64,000 nucleotides of DNA from Streptomyces griseoluteus (lineage in GTDB: Bacteria > Actinomycetota > Actinomycetes > Streptomycetales > Streptomycetaceae). Shown in pieces: positions 33,813 to 41,222 of the stretch (its first letter is position 1; each line of letters opens with the position of its first letter). Below the pieces are notes generated by a model. That model was not told the origin of the DNA. It made no database searches and saw only the letters and a program-made list of their open reading frames with translations. Where the stretch lies: positions 62,001-126,000 of the forward strand of contig JOBE01000012.1 in the NCBI GenBank assembly GCA_000717735.1. The letters are read 5' to 3'. Both the position numbers and the translations under genes were made by a program.

Positions 33813-33857
33813 GAGGGGCCTCACAGCGGGAGTCGGAGAGAAAGGGTTCCTGCGGGT

Positions 33858-33912
33858 GGGGCCGGGGCCCGAGCGGAGGGGGCGCTCCCCCACGGCACGG
33901 GCCCCCGGCCCC
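33858..33912 (-). terminator. Large GC hairpin between first and second operon genes
   Basis: GGGGCCGGGGCCCG (33858-33871) pairs with 33898-33912 with a single bulge; an inner GGGG/CCCC hairpin sits in its loop. Lying 38 bases downstream of the first DUF6230 gene, it may terminate or attenuate transcription before the five-gene block. Confidence 0.55.
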
Positions 33913-33949
33913 TGGTGGCGCCGTCGGTGCGGTGCTGCTGCCGCCCGGC

Positions 33950-34630
33950 TCAGCAGGCCTTGTCGCCGTGGGCGATGGCGATGGCGAGGTCCGGCAGGGT
34001 GATCGCGCCGGAGATCGTGGCGCCGTTGGCGTCGGCGTTGAGGTTCTTGATGTCGGTCCGGCCGCCGGTGGCGTCCAGGCCGAACTGGCCGGGCGTGCCG
34101 TCGGTGATGCCGGTGCCCTTGATGCCGGCGCCGTCGGCGGCGGCGCCGATGACGTTCGGGGTGGCGTCGCTCGCGTTGAGCGTGGCCGTGGCGGCCTTGA
34201 GCGACTGGGCGTCCAGGACCAGCTTGTTGGCCTGGAGTCCCGCGCCCGCGACGAGCTGGTCGCTGGTGAGCGGGGTCGCCGCGGCGGGCGAGGAGATGTT
34301 CAGCGACCAGGTGCCGAGGCTGCCGATCACCGGGAGGTTGACGGACTGGACGGCATGGACGCAGATGCCGTCGAGGCCGGCCTTGGCGATGCCGACCTCG
34401 GCGGCTCCCTTGGCCCCGCCGGCGTCGATGGTGTGCATGACCGCGCCGATGCCCTGCGGGGCCGCCACGGTCTTCGAGCTGAGGGTGAAGGGGACGCTGG
34501 TCAGCGAGAGGTTCGCGGCGAGCGCGCCCTGCACCATGGCCGTGGCCATGGCGGCGACGGCCGCCGTGGCGGGCACGGCGAGGAACGCCGACCTGCGCCA
34601 GCGGGTGACCCCTCTGGTCTCTTCCTGCAT
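33950..34630 (-). CDS. DUF6230 exported protein (first copy)
   Basis: A 226-residue protein. After RGVTRWRRS an alanine-rich helix (AFLAVPATAAVAAMATAMVQ) leads into GALAANLSLTSVPF. The exported domain holds a Cys in GICVHAVQ and ends in a terminal Cys (HGDKAC). It is the best-expressed-looking member, next to the regulatory region, with GGAG about seven bases before the ATG at 34630; a further in-frame upstream start (34669) has no such signal. A divergent TetR gene and GACACT-type repeats stand upstream. Function unknown; probably a surface or cell-wall associated protein. Confidence 0.8.
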   Translation of the reverse strand: MQEETRGVTRWRRSAFLAVPATAAVAAMATAMVQGALAANLSLTSVPFTLSSKTVAAPQGIGAVMHTIDAGGAKGAAEVGIAKAGLDGICVHAVQSVNLPVIGSLGTWSLNISSPAAATPLTSDQLVAGAGLQANKLVLDAQSLKAATATLNASDATPNVIGAAADGAGIKGTGITDGTPGQFGLDATGGRTDIKNLNADANGATISGAITLPDLAIAIAHGDKAC

Positions 34631-34664
34631 GTGATCTCCAACCGTCGTGCCGCACCGGCCGAAT

Positions 34665-34715
34665 GACACTTTGCGGCTTCATGTTCGAGAATTGGACACT
34701 CTCGTCAGAAGTGTC
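34665..34715. promoter_or_regulatory. Candidate TetR operator cluster
   Basis: GACACT occurs at 34665 and 34695, 30 bases apart, and AGTGTC at 34710 forms an inverted pair with the second copy (nine-base spacer). They lie in the 135-base region between the DUF6230 operon and the TetR gene. Confidence 0.5.
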
Positions 34716-34765
34716 AACACCCCTGACAATCCTGGGGAGAATTCCGGCTGGACTAGGCTTGGCCG

Positions 34766-35395
34766 ATGCCACGCTTCAGGGAGACGGTCCGGACACTGCT
34801 GCGCGAGCGCCTCCTGGACGCCGCGTACGAGGCGGTCGCCGACCGCGGCTTCGACAAGCTGCGCATGGCGCACCTGGCCGGCGCGGTCGGAGTCAGCCGC
34901 CAGACCGTGTACACGGAGTTCCCCTGCAAGGAGGCGATCGGCGAGGCCCTCTTCCAGCGCGAGCTGGAGCGCTGTCTCGTCGGCATCCAGCAGGGCCTGG
35001 ACGCCCACCGGGACGACCTGGGCGCCGCCGTCGAGGCGGCCGTCGGCTTCACGCTCACCCTGGCCGCCCGGAACCCGCTGATCAGGGCGATGCTGACCAG
35101 CACCGGCGAGGACGGACTTCTCTCGTACCTCACGACCCGGTCCGCGGCGGCGTTCGACATGGCGACGGCGATGGCCGACGCGTACGTCACGGAGGCCTGG
35201 CCCACGGTCGATCCGGTGGCGCGCGAACTGGCCGTGGACGCGGCGGTCCGGCTGACCGCGAGTCATATCGTCCAGTCCGCCTCGTCCCCCGAGGAGTCGG
35301 CCCGCCGCATCGCGGACACCGTGGTCCGGGTCGCACTGAGCACCGGCCGCGAAAAGCTCCGGCCCCCACCGGGATCGGGGATCAGGACGCCCTGA
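34766..35395 (+). CDS. TetR-family regulator
   Basis: A 209-residue regulator. The N-terminal helix-turn-helix reads LLDAAYEAVADRGFDKLRMA, HLAGAVGVSRQTVYTEFPCKEA; the remainder is an all-helical ligand/dimer domain. It is divergent from the DUF6230/DUF6114 genes, so it probably controls them and itself. The ATG is preceded by TAGGCT (34754-34759) with six bases between, suggesting a leaderless transcript. The last 133 bases overlap, in antisense, the 3' end of the signal-peptidase gene. The ligand is unknown; such regulators often answer to fatty acids. Confidence 0.85.
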   Translation: MPRFRETVRTLLRERLLDAAYEAVADRGFDKLRMAHLAGAVGVSRQTVYTEFPCKEAIGEALFQRELERCLVGIQQGLDAHRDDLGAAVEAAVGFTLTLAARNPLIRAMLTSTGEDGLLSYLTTRSAAAFDMATAMADAYVTEAWPTVDPVARELAVDAAVRLTASHIVQSASSPEESARRIADTVVRVALSTGREKLRPPPGSGIRTP

Positions 35396-36000
35396 GGGCC
35401 GGGACCCCGGTACTCCTCCAGTACGGGCCGGTTGCCGATGTCCGGTGACGCGGAGGCCGGGAAGGCGCGGACACCGACCCGGCCCTCGACCCGCGCGATG
35501 TCGCCCCAGCCGTACGTCCGCGAGTCGTCCGAGAGGTCGGGGTTGTCGCCCAGGTAGAAGAAGGCGCCCTCGGGAACGGCCCGGAGTCCGGGCCGGGCCG
35601 ACCGGGTGCCGTCCGGCCCGCAGCACGCGCCCGTACGGCGGGCCCGGTCCTCCCACTGGCCCGCGACCACCCGGTGGACGGGGCCCTCACCGCCCTCCTG
35701 GAGGAGGACCAGGAAGGGTTCCTCCGGAGTGGAGACGATGGCGACCCGGTCACCCGGAAGCCCGATCACCCGCTTGACCAGGAGGGCCTCCTTCCCGGTG
35801 GCCCGCAGCAGCACCACGTCGAACCGGCCCACCTGCCCGGCGGAGCCCGGCGCGACGAGGATCCGGTCCCCCTGGTGGAGGGTGGGGGCCATGCTGGTTC
35901 CGTCGATCCGGACGCCGAGGGACGTCACGGCCACGGCCGCGACGAGGCAGAGCAGGAGCCCGGTTCCGAGGGCGGCACCGGCCGCCCGGCGCATGTTCAT
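35263..36000 (-). CDS. Signal peptidase I family protease (S26)
   Basis: A 245-residue membrane protease. One N-terminal helix (AALGTGLLLCLVAAVAVTS) is followed by box B GTSMAPTL with nucleophile Ser36, and VKRVIGLPGD with general-base Lys76. The later boxes are FFYLGDNPDLSDDSRTYG. The protein continues about 70 residues beyond this into a Pro/Gly-rich C-terminus that overlaps the TetR gene by 133 bases; the true active core ends before the overlap. It would cleave signal peptides of exported proteins or a special substrate. An ATG at 35994 is an equally possible start. Confidence 0.82.
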   Translation of the reverse strand: MNMRRAAGAALGTGLLLCLVAAVAVTSLGVRIDGTSMAPTLHQGDRILVAPGSAGQVGRFDVVLLRATGKEALLVKRVIGLPGDRVAIVSTPEEPFLVLLQEGGEGPVHRVVAGQWEDRARRTGACCGPDGTRSARPGLRAVPEGAFFYLGDNPDLSDDSRTYGWGDIARVEGRVGVRAFPASASPDIGNRPVLEEYRGPGPQGVLIPDPGGGRSFSRPVLSATRTTVSAMRRADSSGDEADWTI

Positions 36001-36049
36001 CGGCGGGTGGGGTCCGGCGGCCGCTCGGCTCCGGACCGATCGCTTTCGG

Positions 36050-37141
36050 TCATGGCGGGACGGTAGGGCGGGCGGCGGACGGCCGCTGTGACCGTACCGC
36101 TCGGGGTTGTTGACCCTGGGCCCTGTACGCCCCGGGCGTCTCCCCGGTCCAGCGCCGGAAGGCCCGGTGGAAGGCGCTCGGCTCGGAGAAGCCGAGCCGC
36201 CGGGAGAGCAGTTCGATGGGGACCCGGCCGCCGGTCAGCTCGGCGATGGCGTGGTCGCGCCGCACCTGGTCGCGCAGTCGCTGGTACGTCGTCCCCTCGG
36301 CGGCCAGTTGCCGGCGCAGCGTCTGCGGGCTGACGGAGAGCCGTTCGGCGAGTTCCCCGGGCGTCGGCACCGGCCCGGGAGGCAGGGCGCGCGCCATCAG
36401 GTGCCGCACCCGGCCGGTCACCGTACTGCCGTGGTCGGCGCGGACGAGCACGTCGACGGGGGCGCGGCGGAGGAAGGCCCTGAGCGCCGCCGCGTCCCGC
36501 AGGACGGGTTCGTCGAGGTCGGTCCGGTCGAAGACGGCCGCCGTACGCGCGGCGCCGAAGACGCAGGGCGCACCGAACAGGAGGGCGTACTCGCGGGCGT
36601 GCCGGGGCTCGGGGTGGACGAACTCGACCCGGCGCAGGCCGATACGGCGCCGGATGAGCCAGCCCGCGAAGCGGTGGGCCACCAGGACGGTGGACTCGGC
36701 CCCGAAGTGGAGCGGGTCGTCGTATCCGGAGACGTCGAACTCCATCCGTGCCTCGTCGGCGCCGTCACCACGGGGTGCGCCGGGGACGGGTTCCAGCAGT
36801 CGGAAGCGCGGCCCGGCCGGGAAGAGGGAGTAGAACGTCTGGGCGCGCCGGAGGGCCTCGCGCAGGTCCCGGCTGCCGTGGACCACGACATGGGCCATCA
36901 TCGCGAACGTCCCTACCTTGCTGGGCGCGCCTCCGAAGCCGATGAGCTCGTCGTCGAGCGTGGCCCACAGCATCCTGACGAGTTCGCCGAACTGCTCGGC
37001 GGGGACGCGGGCGTGGGTCGTCCCGACGAGTTCGGGGGTGAGTCCGGCGCGGGCGAGGAGGGGTCCGGTGGCGAGCCCGTGGCGCTCGGCGCCCAGCAGC
37101 ACGGCCCGTACGTGATGGGCACTGACCGATCGTGCCGGCAT
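36050..37141 (-). CDS. AraC-family regulator with arabinose-binding-like N-terminal domain
   Basis: A 363-residue regulator. Residues 1-230 match the PF12625-type domain found in OruR/ArgR-like AraC proteins (VRAVLLGAERHGLATGPLLA, YSLFPAGPRFRLL, VEFVHPEPRHAREYALLFG). The C-terminal AraC DNA-binding domain has two helix-turn-helix units: GELAERLSVSPQTLRRQLAA and PIELLSRRLGFSEPSAFHRAFRRWTG. The ATG at 37141 has GGAGG nine bases upstream, preferred over 37183. Its targets are not evident; the Rieske gene is divergent from it. Confidence 0.85.
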   Translation of the reverse strand: MPARSVSAHHVRAVLLGAERHGLATGPLLARAGLTPELVGTTHARVPAEQFGELVRMLWATLDDELIGFGGAPSKVGTFAMMAHVVVHGSRDLREALRRAQTFYSLFPAGPRFRLLEPVPGAPRGDGADEARMEFDVSGYDDPLHFGAESTVLVAHRFAGWLIRRRIGLRRVEFVHPEPRHAREYALLFGAPCVFGAARTAAVFDRTDLDEPVLRDAAALRAFLRRAPVDVLVRADHGSTVTGRVRHLMARALPPGPVPTPGELAERLSVSPQTLRRQLAAEGTTYQRLRDQVRRDHAIAELTGGRVPIELLSRRLGFSEPSAFHRAFRRWTGETPGAYRAQGQQPRAVRSQRPSAARPTVPP

Positions 37142-37404
37142 GCGCGTCGCCTCCGTTCCGGCAGCATCGCGCCCCGGGCTCACCGGAGCTGGACACTTTC
37201 ATCGAAGGTTGTCCAAGTTCCGACACTCTACTGGGAACTGTAAGGCGACCGAAGATCCGATCCTGTGAACGGGACACAGGTCACAGCCGTACCGTCGAGT
37301 GCCACACACCAACGCGCCGCGTACGCGGGGCACATCGAGCACACCCAGTGCCTCGATCGAGCACACCGCGCACATCGGGCGCACCGAGGAAAGAGGGACA
37401 GCAC

Positions 37405-37809
37405 ATGAGCGGAGTGGCACGCCGGACGGTGGTCGCGGCGGCGGGCGGGGCGGGCCTCGCGGCGGCGCTCACCGCGTGCGGGGGCGGCGGCACGGACGAC
37501 GAGGGCCCGGCGCCGGAGGGGGGCGGCACGCTCGCGCGGACCGGCGACATCCCGGTGGGCGGCGGAAAGGTCCTCGCCGACAAAGGCCTGGTGATCACCC
37601 AGCCCAAGGCGGGCGAGTTCCTGGCCTTCTCCTCGAAGTGCACCCATGCGGGCTGCGCCGTGAGCAGCGTCAAGGACGGCGTCATCGTCTGCCCGTGCCA
37701 CCAGAGCCACTTCGACATGTCGGACGGCAGCGTGAAGTCGGGCCCGGCGACCGCGCCGCTGCCGCCGGAGCCGATCCAGGTGGTGGGCGAGGAGATCAGC
37801 CTCGGCTGA
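37405..37809 (+). CDS. Rieske [2Fe-2S] Tat lipoprotein
   Basis: A 134-residue exported iron-sulfur protein. The start MSGVARRTVVAAAGGAGLA has a twin-arginine motif, and LTAC25 is a lipobox, so export would be through Tat followed by lipid anchoring. The cluster ligands are Cys79 and His81 (CTHAGC) and Cys96 and His99 (CPCHQSH); Cys84 and Cys98 can form the disulfide of high-potential Rieske proteins. It would carry electrons on the outer face of the membrane, but no partner oxidoreductase gene adjoins. AAGAGGG stands before the ATG. Tail-to-tail overlap of 14 bases with the isochorismatase-like gene. Confidence 0.88.
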   Translation: MSGVARRTVVAAAGGAGLAAALTACGGGGTDDEGPAPEGGGTLARTGDIPVGGGKVLADKGLVITQPKAGEFLAFSSKCTHAGCAVSSVKDGVIVCPCHQSHFDMSDGSVKSGPATAPLPPEPIQVVGEEISLG

Positions 37810-38536
37810 CGGCACCCCCGGCGGCACCGGAACGCCTGGGGAACTTCCAGCAGCCGAGGATCTCGTCGGTGGTGGTGATCGTGGCGACGAGGGCGAGGGT
37901 GTGGCGGATCATCGCGGGCGTGTAGTCGGCCGGCACTCCCGCGATGGCGTCCCCGGGCACGACCACCCGGTAGCCGAGGTTCACCGCGTCGAACACCGCG
38001 TTGGGCACGGCCACGTTGGCGGAGACGCCGGTGACGATCAGCGTCCGGCAGCCGAGGTTGCGGAGCAGCGGGTCGACGTCGGTACCGGCGAGCGGGGAGA
38101 GGCCGTGCAGTCGCCGCACGACGAGGTCCTCGTCGGCGACCTGGATCGGCTCGGCGATCCGTACCGCCGCGCTCCCGCTGTGCTGCTGGACGGGCAGCCG
38201 GGCGGCGGCCCGGAAGAGCCGGGCGTTGCTGTTGGCGCCCCGCCCGTCGGGGCGCCGCTCGGCCACGGCGTGGATCACCTGGACGTCCGCCCCGTGCGCG
38301 GCGGCCACGAGCCGGGCGACGTTCCGCAGGGCTCCCGACGCGCGGGCGACGGCGGCCAGTTCGGGCAGCGCGCTGTCGGGACCGACGACGCCCTGCTGGC
38401 ACTCGACGGTGAGGAGCACGACACCGCCGTCCGGCCGGATCAGCTCCCCGATCCTCTCCTTGGAACTCCACCCGGCCCCCGAGCCCGCTCCAGAACCCGA
38501 ACCCGAACCCGCCGCCGACTCTCGCCCTTGCCCCAC
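37796..38536 (-). CDS. Isochorismatase-family cysteine hydrolase
   Basis: A 246-residue protein. After a Ser/Gly-rich N-terminus (about 30 residues of repeated GSG) comes the isochorismatase-fold: VVLLTVECQQGVVG, where Glu replaces the usual Asp, DLVVRRLHGLSPLAGTDVD and LIVTGVSANVAVPNAVFDA. The usual nucleophilic Cys of the TGVxTxxCV motif is replaced by Ala (SANVAVPN), so classical hydrolase activity is doubtful. The GTG at 38536 follows GGGAGGG, chosen over the ATG at 38593. The role is unknown; perhaps a binding protein or a degenerate hydrolase. Confidence 0.75.
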   Translation of the reverse strand: MGQGRESAAGSGSGSGAGSGAGWSSKERIGELIRPDGGVVLLTVECQQGVVGPDSALPELAAVARASGALRNVARLVAAAHGADVQVIHAVAERRPDGRGANSNARLFRAAARLPVQQHSGSAAVRIAEPIQVADEDLVVRRLHGLSPLAGTDVDPLLRNLGCRTLIVTGVSANVAVPNAVFDAVNLGYRVVVPGDAIAGVPADYTPAMIRHTLALVATITTTDEILGCWKFPRRSGAAGGAVSRG

Positions 38537-38617
38537 GGCCGTCCCTCCCCTTGCACGCACGCGAATGGCCCTCCATGCTTTCTGACGTCTCATCAGAAAT
38601 CCAGAAGGGTGCGGACG

Positions 38618-39085
38618 ATGACCGTCGCACAGCGCCATGGACGCCGGATCATGATGACCCCGGCCGAGCTCGACTCCTTCCTCGCCGAACAGCGCACCTG
38701 CCGGGTCGCGACCGTGTCGGCCGACGGCCGCCCGCACGTGAGCGCGCTCTGGTTCGCCTGGGACGGCTCCTCGCTGTGGCTGTACTCGCTGACGCGCAGC
38801 CGCCGCTGGGCGGAGCTGCGCGCCGACCCGAGGGTCGCGATCGTGGTCGACGACGGCGAGGAGTACGGCGAACTGCGCGGCGTCGAGCTGTCGGGCACGG
38901 TCACCTTCGTCGGCGAGGCCCCGCGCACCGGGGACCCGTGCCCCGAACTCGACGCGCCCGAGCAGCTCTTCGCGGCCAAGAACTTCGGCCTGGACACGAT
39001 GCCGCACGACGGGCGGCACGCCTGGATGCGGCTCACCCCGGACGCCGTCGCCTCCTGGGACTTCCGCAAGCTCGCCGGACTCTGA
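38618..39085 (+). CDS. PPOX-class (F420- or FMN-dependent) split-barrel oxidoreductase
   Basis: A 155-residue protein of the pyridoxamine-phosphate-oxidase-like fold: LAEQRTCRVATVSADGRPHV, SALWFAWDGSSLWLYSLTRS, RRWAELRADPRVAIVVDDG and GVELSGTVTFVGEAPR. In actinobacteria this subfamily commonly binds F420 and reduces small organic substrates. Cofactor and substrate cannot be decided from sequence alone. The start ATG 38618 is preceded by AAGGG. It has no operon partner. Confidence 0.8.
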   Translation: MTVAQRHGRRIMMTPAELDSFLAEQRTCRVATVSADGRPHVSALWFAWDGSSLWLYSLTRSRRWAELRADPRVAIVVDDGEEYGELRGVELSGTVTFVGEAPRTGDPCPELDAPEQLFAAKNFGLDTMPHDGRHAWMRLTPDAVASWDFRKLAGL

Positions 39086-39104
39086 CGGGCGACGACCCGG
39101 CGCC

Positions 39105-39150
39105 ACCGGCCCCGGCACCACCCGTCCCGGCCGCACCGGCCCCGGCACCA
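39105..39150. repeat. Short intergenic direct repeat
   Basis: ACCGGCCCCGGCACCA occurs at 39105 and 39135, 30 bases apart, just downstream of the oxidoreductase gene. Probably simple GC-rich duplication. Confidence 0.4.
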
Positions 39151-39191
39151 TCGAGCCGCCCCGTCGCCATCGGGCCGAACCCGCCCGCCCC

Positions 39192-40094
39192 TCAGCCCGC
39201 CAGCGACCCGGCCGCCGCCCGGAGCGCCGCGACGACCGCGCGCACCGAAGGGCGGCGCCCCGCGTCGGCGCGCCAGGTGGCGTGGATGTGGCGCCGCATC
39301 TGCTGCCGTACGGGAACGAAGACGACCCCGTCGGGCACGGGACGGCCGAGCCGGGGCGTCACGCACACCCCGAGTCCGGCCGCGACGAGCGCCAGCTGGG
39401 TGTGGTGCTCCCCCGCCAGGTGCCCGATGCGCGGCTCGATGCCCTGCGAGCGCAGCGTGAACATCAGCCAGTCGTGACAGAACTCGCCCTCGGGCCAGGA
39501 CACCCACTCCTCGTCGGCGAAGTCCACCAGGTCCACCGCCTCCCGCCCGGCCAGCGGATGCCCGGCGGGCAGGGCGACGTCGGCGAAGTCGTCGAGGAGA
39601 TGGGCCCGTTCGAGCCCGCCGGGGACCGGCGCGCGCTTGTTGCTCCAGTCCAGGACGATCGCGAGGTCCGCGTCGCCGCGCAGCACCGCGCGTACGCCCT
39701 GCTCGGGCTCCAGTTCCGCCGTACGGACCCGGAGATCGGGATGCCCCTCACGCAGGGTGGTGAGCGCGGCGGGGAAGAGGCCGCGGGCCGCCGTCGGGAA
39801 GGCCGCGGCCCGCACCTCGCCCACCACCTGGCCGCGCTGGGCCTCGATGTCGGCCTGGGCCAGCTGGACCTGGGAGAGGATCCGGGCGGCGTGCTCGGCG
39901 AGCAGCGTGCCCGCGTCGGTGAGCCGCACGCCCCGGCCGTGCTTGGCGAGCAGCTGCTGCCCCACCTCGCGCTCCAGCTTGGAGAGCTGCTGGGAGACGG
40001 CCGAGGTGGTGACGTGGAGCCCGTCGGCCGCGCCGCTGACCGAGCCGTGCCGGGCGACGGCATCGAGGGTGCGCAGGCGCTCGAGATTCAACAT
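39192..40094 (-). CDS. LysR-family regulator
   Basis: A 300-residue regulator of standard LysR length. The winged helix-turn-helix is LERLRTLDAVARHGSVSGAA, DGLHVTTSAVSQQLSKLEREVG; the effector domain follows with GEVRAAAFPTAARGLFPAAL and ALVAAGLGVCVTPRLG. It is divergent from the EamA exporter across 73 bases containing an inverted repeat, and so probably controls that exporter. Ligand unknown. Confidence 0.88.
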   Translation of the reverse strand: MLNLERLRTLDAVARHGSVSGAADGLHVTTSAVSQQLSKLEREVGQQLLAKHGRGVRLTDAGTLLAEHAARILSQVQLAQADIEAQRGQVVGEVRAAAFPTAARGLFPAALTTLREGHPDLRVRTAELEPEQGVRAVLRGDADLAIVLDWSNKRAPVPGGLERAHLLDDFADVALPAGHPLAGREAVDLVDFADEEWVSWPEGEFCHDWLMFTLRSQGIEPRIGHLAGEHHTQLALVAAGLGVCVTPRLGRPVPDGVVFVPVRQQMRRHIHATWRADAGRRPSVRAVVAALRAAAGSLAG

Positions 40095-40126
40095 GTAAGC
40101 GATACTAAGGGGAGAGGTCGAGGAAT

Positions 40127-40145
40127 TCTCGCTTGTTCTACGAGA
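40127..40145. promoter_or_regulatory. Inverted repeat in the LysR/EamA divergent promoter
   Basis: TCTCG and CGAGA flank nine bases. It lies 23 bases before the exporter start and 33 bases before the LysR start, and is a candidate binding site for the LysR protein. Confidence 0.45.
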
Positions 40146-40167
40146 TCGCGACCGTCACCCTGAGTGC

Positions 40168-41178
40168 ATGAGCCCCGCATCGCCGCCCTCGCCCTCCGCC
40201 CCGCCCACCGCCCTCACCTCACGTCTGCTCGACTGGCGCGTCCGCTTCGGCGTACTGGCCCTCATCTGGGGCTTCAGCTTTCTCCTGATCAAGGTGGGCA
40301 CGGAGGGCTTCGCGCCGCTCCAGGTCGCCTTCGGCCGGCTCTTCTTCGGTACGGCGGTGCTCGCGGTCGCCCTGGTGGTGAAGCGCGACCGGCTGCCGCG
40401 CGGCGCGCGCGTCTGGGGCCATCTGGCGGTCGCGGCCTTCCTCCTGAACGCGCTGCCGTTCTCCCTCTTCGCGTACGCGGAGCTGACGATCTCGTCGACC
40501 CTGGCGGGAATCTGCAACGCGACGACCCCGCTGTGGGGCATGCTGCTCTCCCTCGTCGCCCTGTCCGAGGACCGCCCGACCCGGATCCGTGCCGCCAGCC
40601 TCGGCATCGGCTTCATGGGGGTGCTGACCGTCCTCGGCGCCTGGCAGGGGTTCTCCGGACTCGACGTGACGGGCACCGCGCTGGCCCTGCTCGCCTCCTT
40701 CAGCTACGCGATCGGCTGGATCTACGTCCGCAGGACGCTGACCGGCACCGGTGTCTCGAACCTCTCGCTCGCCGGTTCCCAGGTGGGGCTCGCGGCCCTG
40801 CAACTGGCCGTGGTCACGCCCCTCTTCACCTCGGCCCCGGAGTCGGTGGAGCTGATGCCGCTCCTGGCGGTGATCGCGCTCGGGGCACTCGGCACGGGGT
40901 ACGCGATGCTGCTCCAGTACGGCGTGGTCGCGGAGGTCGGCCCGACGACGGCCTCCATGGTCACGTACTTCGTTCCCGTCATCGCCACGGCGGCGGGCGT
41001 CGCGCTCCTCGACGAGCGGATCACCTGGAACACCCCGCTCGGCGCCGTCGTGGTCCTCGCGGGCGCCGCCCTCACCCAGACCCGCACCTCCCGCCGCACC
41101 ACCCCGAACCCGCCGCCGAGGGAACCGGCCGCCGCCCCCGCCACGGCACCACGGGAGCGGACCGGGGCCAAGGCCTGA
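40168..41178 (+). CDS. EamA-family exporter
   Basis: A 336-residue membrane protein with ten hydrophobic segments in two EamA repeats: VLALIWGFSFLLIKVG begins the first, LALLASFSYAIGWIYVRR the second. A polar Pro/Ala-rich tail of about 35 residues follows. Members export amino acids or metabolites. A divergent LysR gene probably regulates it, an arrangement common for amino acid exporters. Confidence 0.88.
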   Translation: MSPASPPSPSAPPTALTSRLLDWRVRFGVLALIWGFSFLLIKVGTEGFAPLQVAFGRLFFGTAVLAVALVVKRDRLPRGARVWGHLAVAAFLLNALPFSLFAYAELTISSTLAGICNATTPLWGMLLSLVALSEDRPTRIRAASLGIGFMGVLTVLGAWQGFSGLDVTGTALALLASFSYAIGWIYVRRTLTGTGVSNLSLAGSQVGLAALQLAVVTPLFTSAPESVELMPLLAVIALGALGTGYAMLLQYGVVAEVGPTTASMVTYFVPVIATAAGVALLDERITWNTPLGAVVVLAGAALTQTRTSRRTTPNPPPREPAAAPATAPRERTGAKA

Positions 41179-41188
41179 CCGCCGCGGA

Positions 41189-41212
41189 CGGGCCGGCCCG
41201 ACCACCGGCCCG
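41189..41212. terminator. Hairpin between convergent exporter and MocR genes
   Basis: CGGGCCGG and CCGGCCCG form an eight-base stem with an eight-base loop in the 44 bases between the two convergent stop codons. Confidence 0.55.
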
Positions 41213-41222
41213 GCACCGCCCC

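Noticed and set aside
33875-33892. Possible CebR box (GGGGGCGCTCCCCC)
   Set aside because: It forms the loop of a much larger hairpin and differs from TGGGAGCGCTCCCA at key positions; it lies downstream of a gene, not in a promoter.
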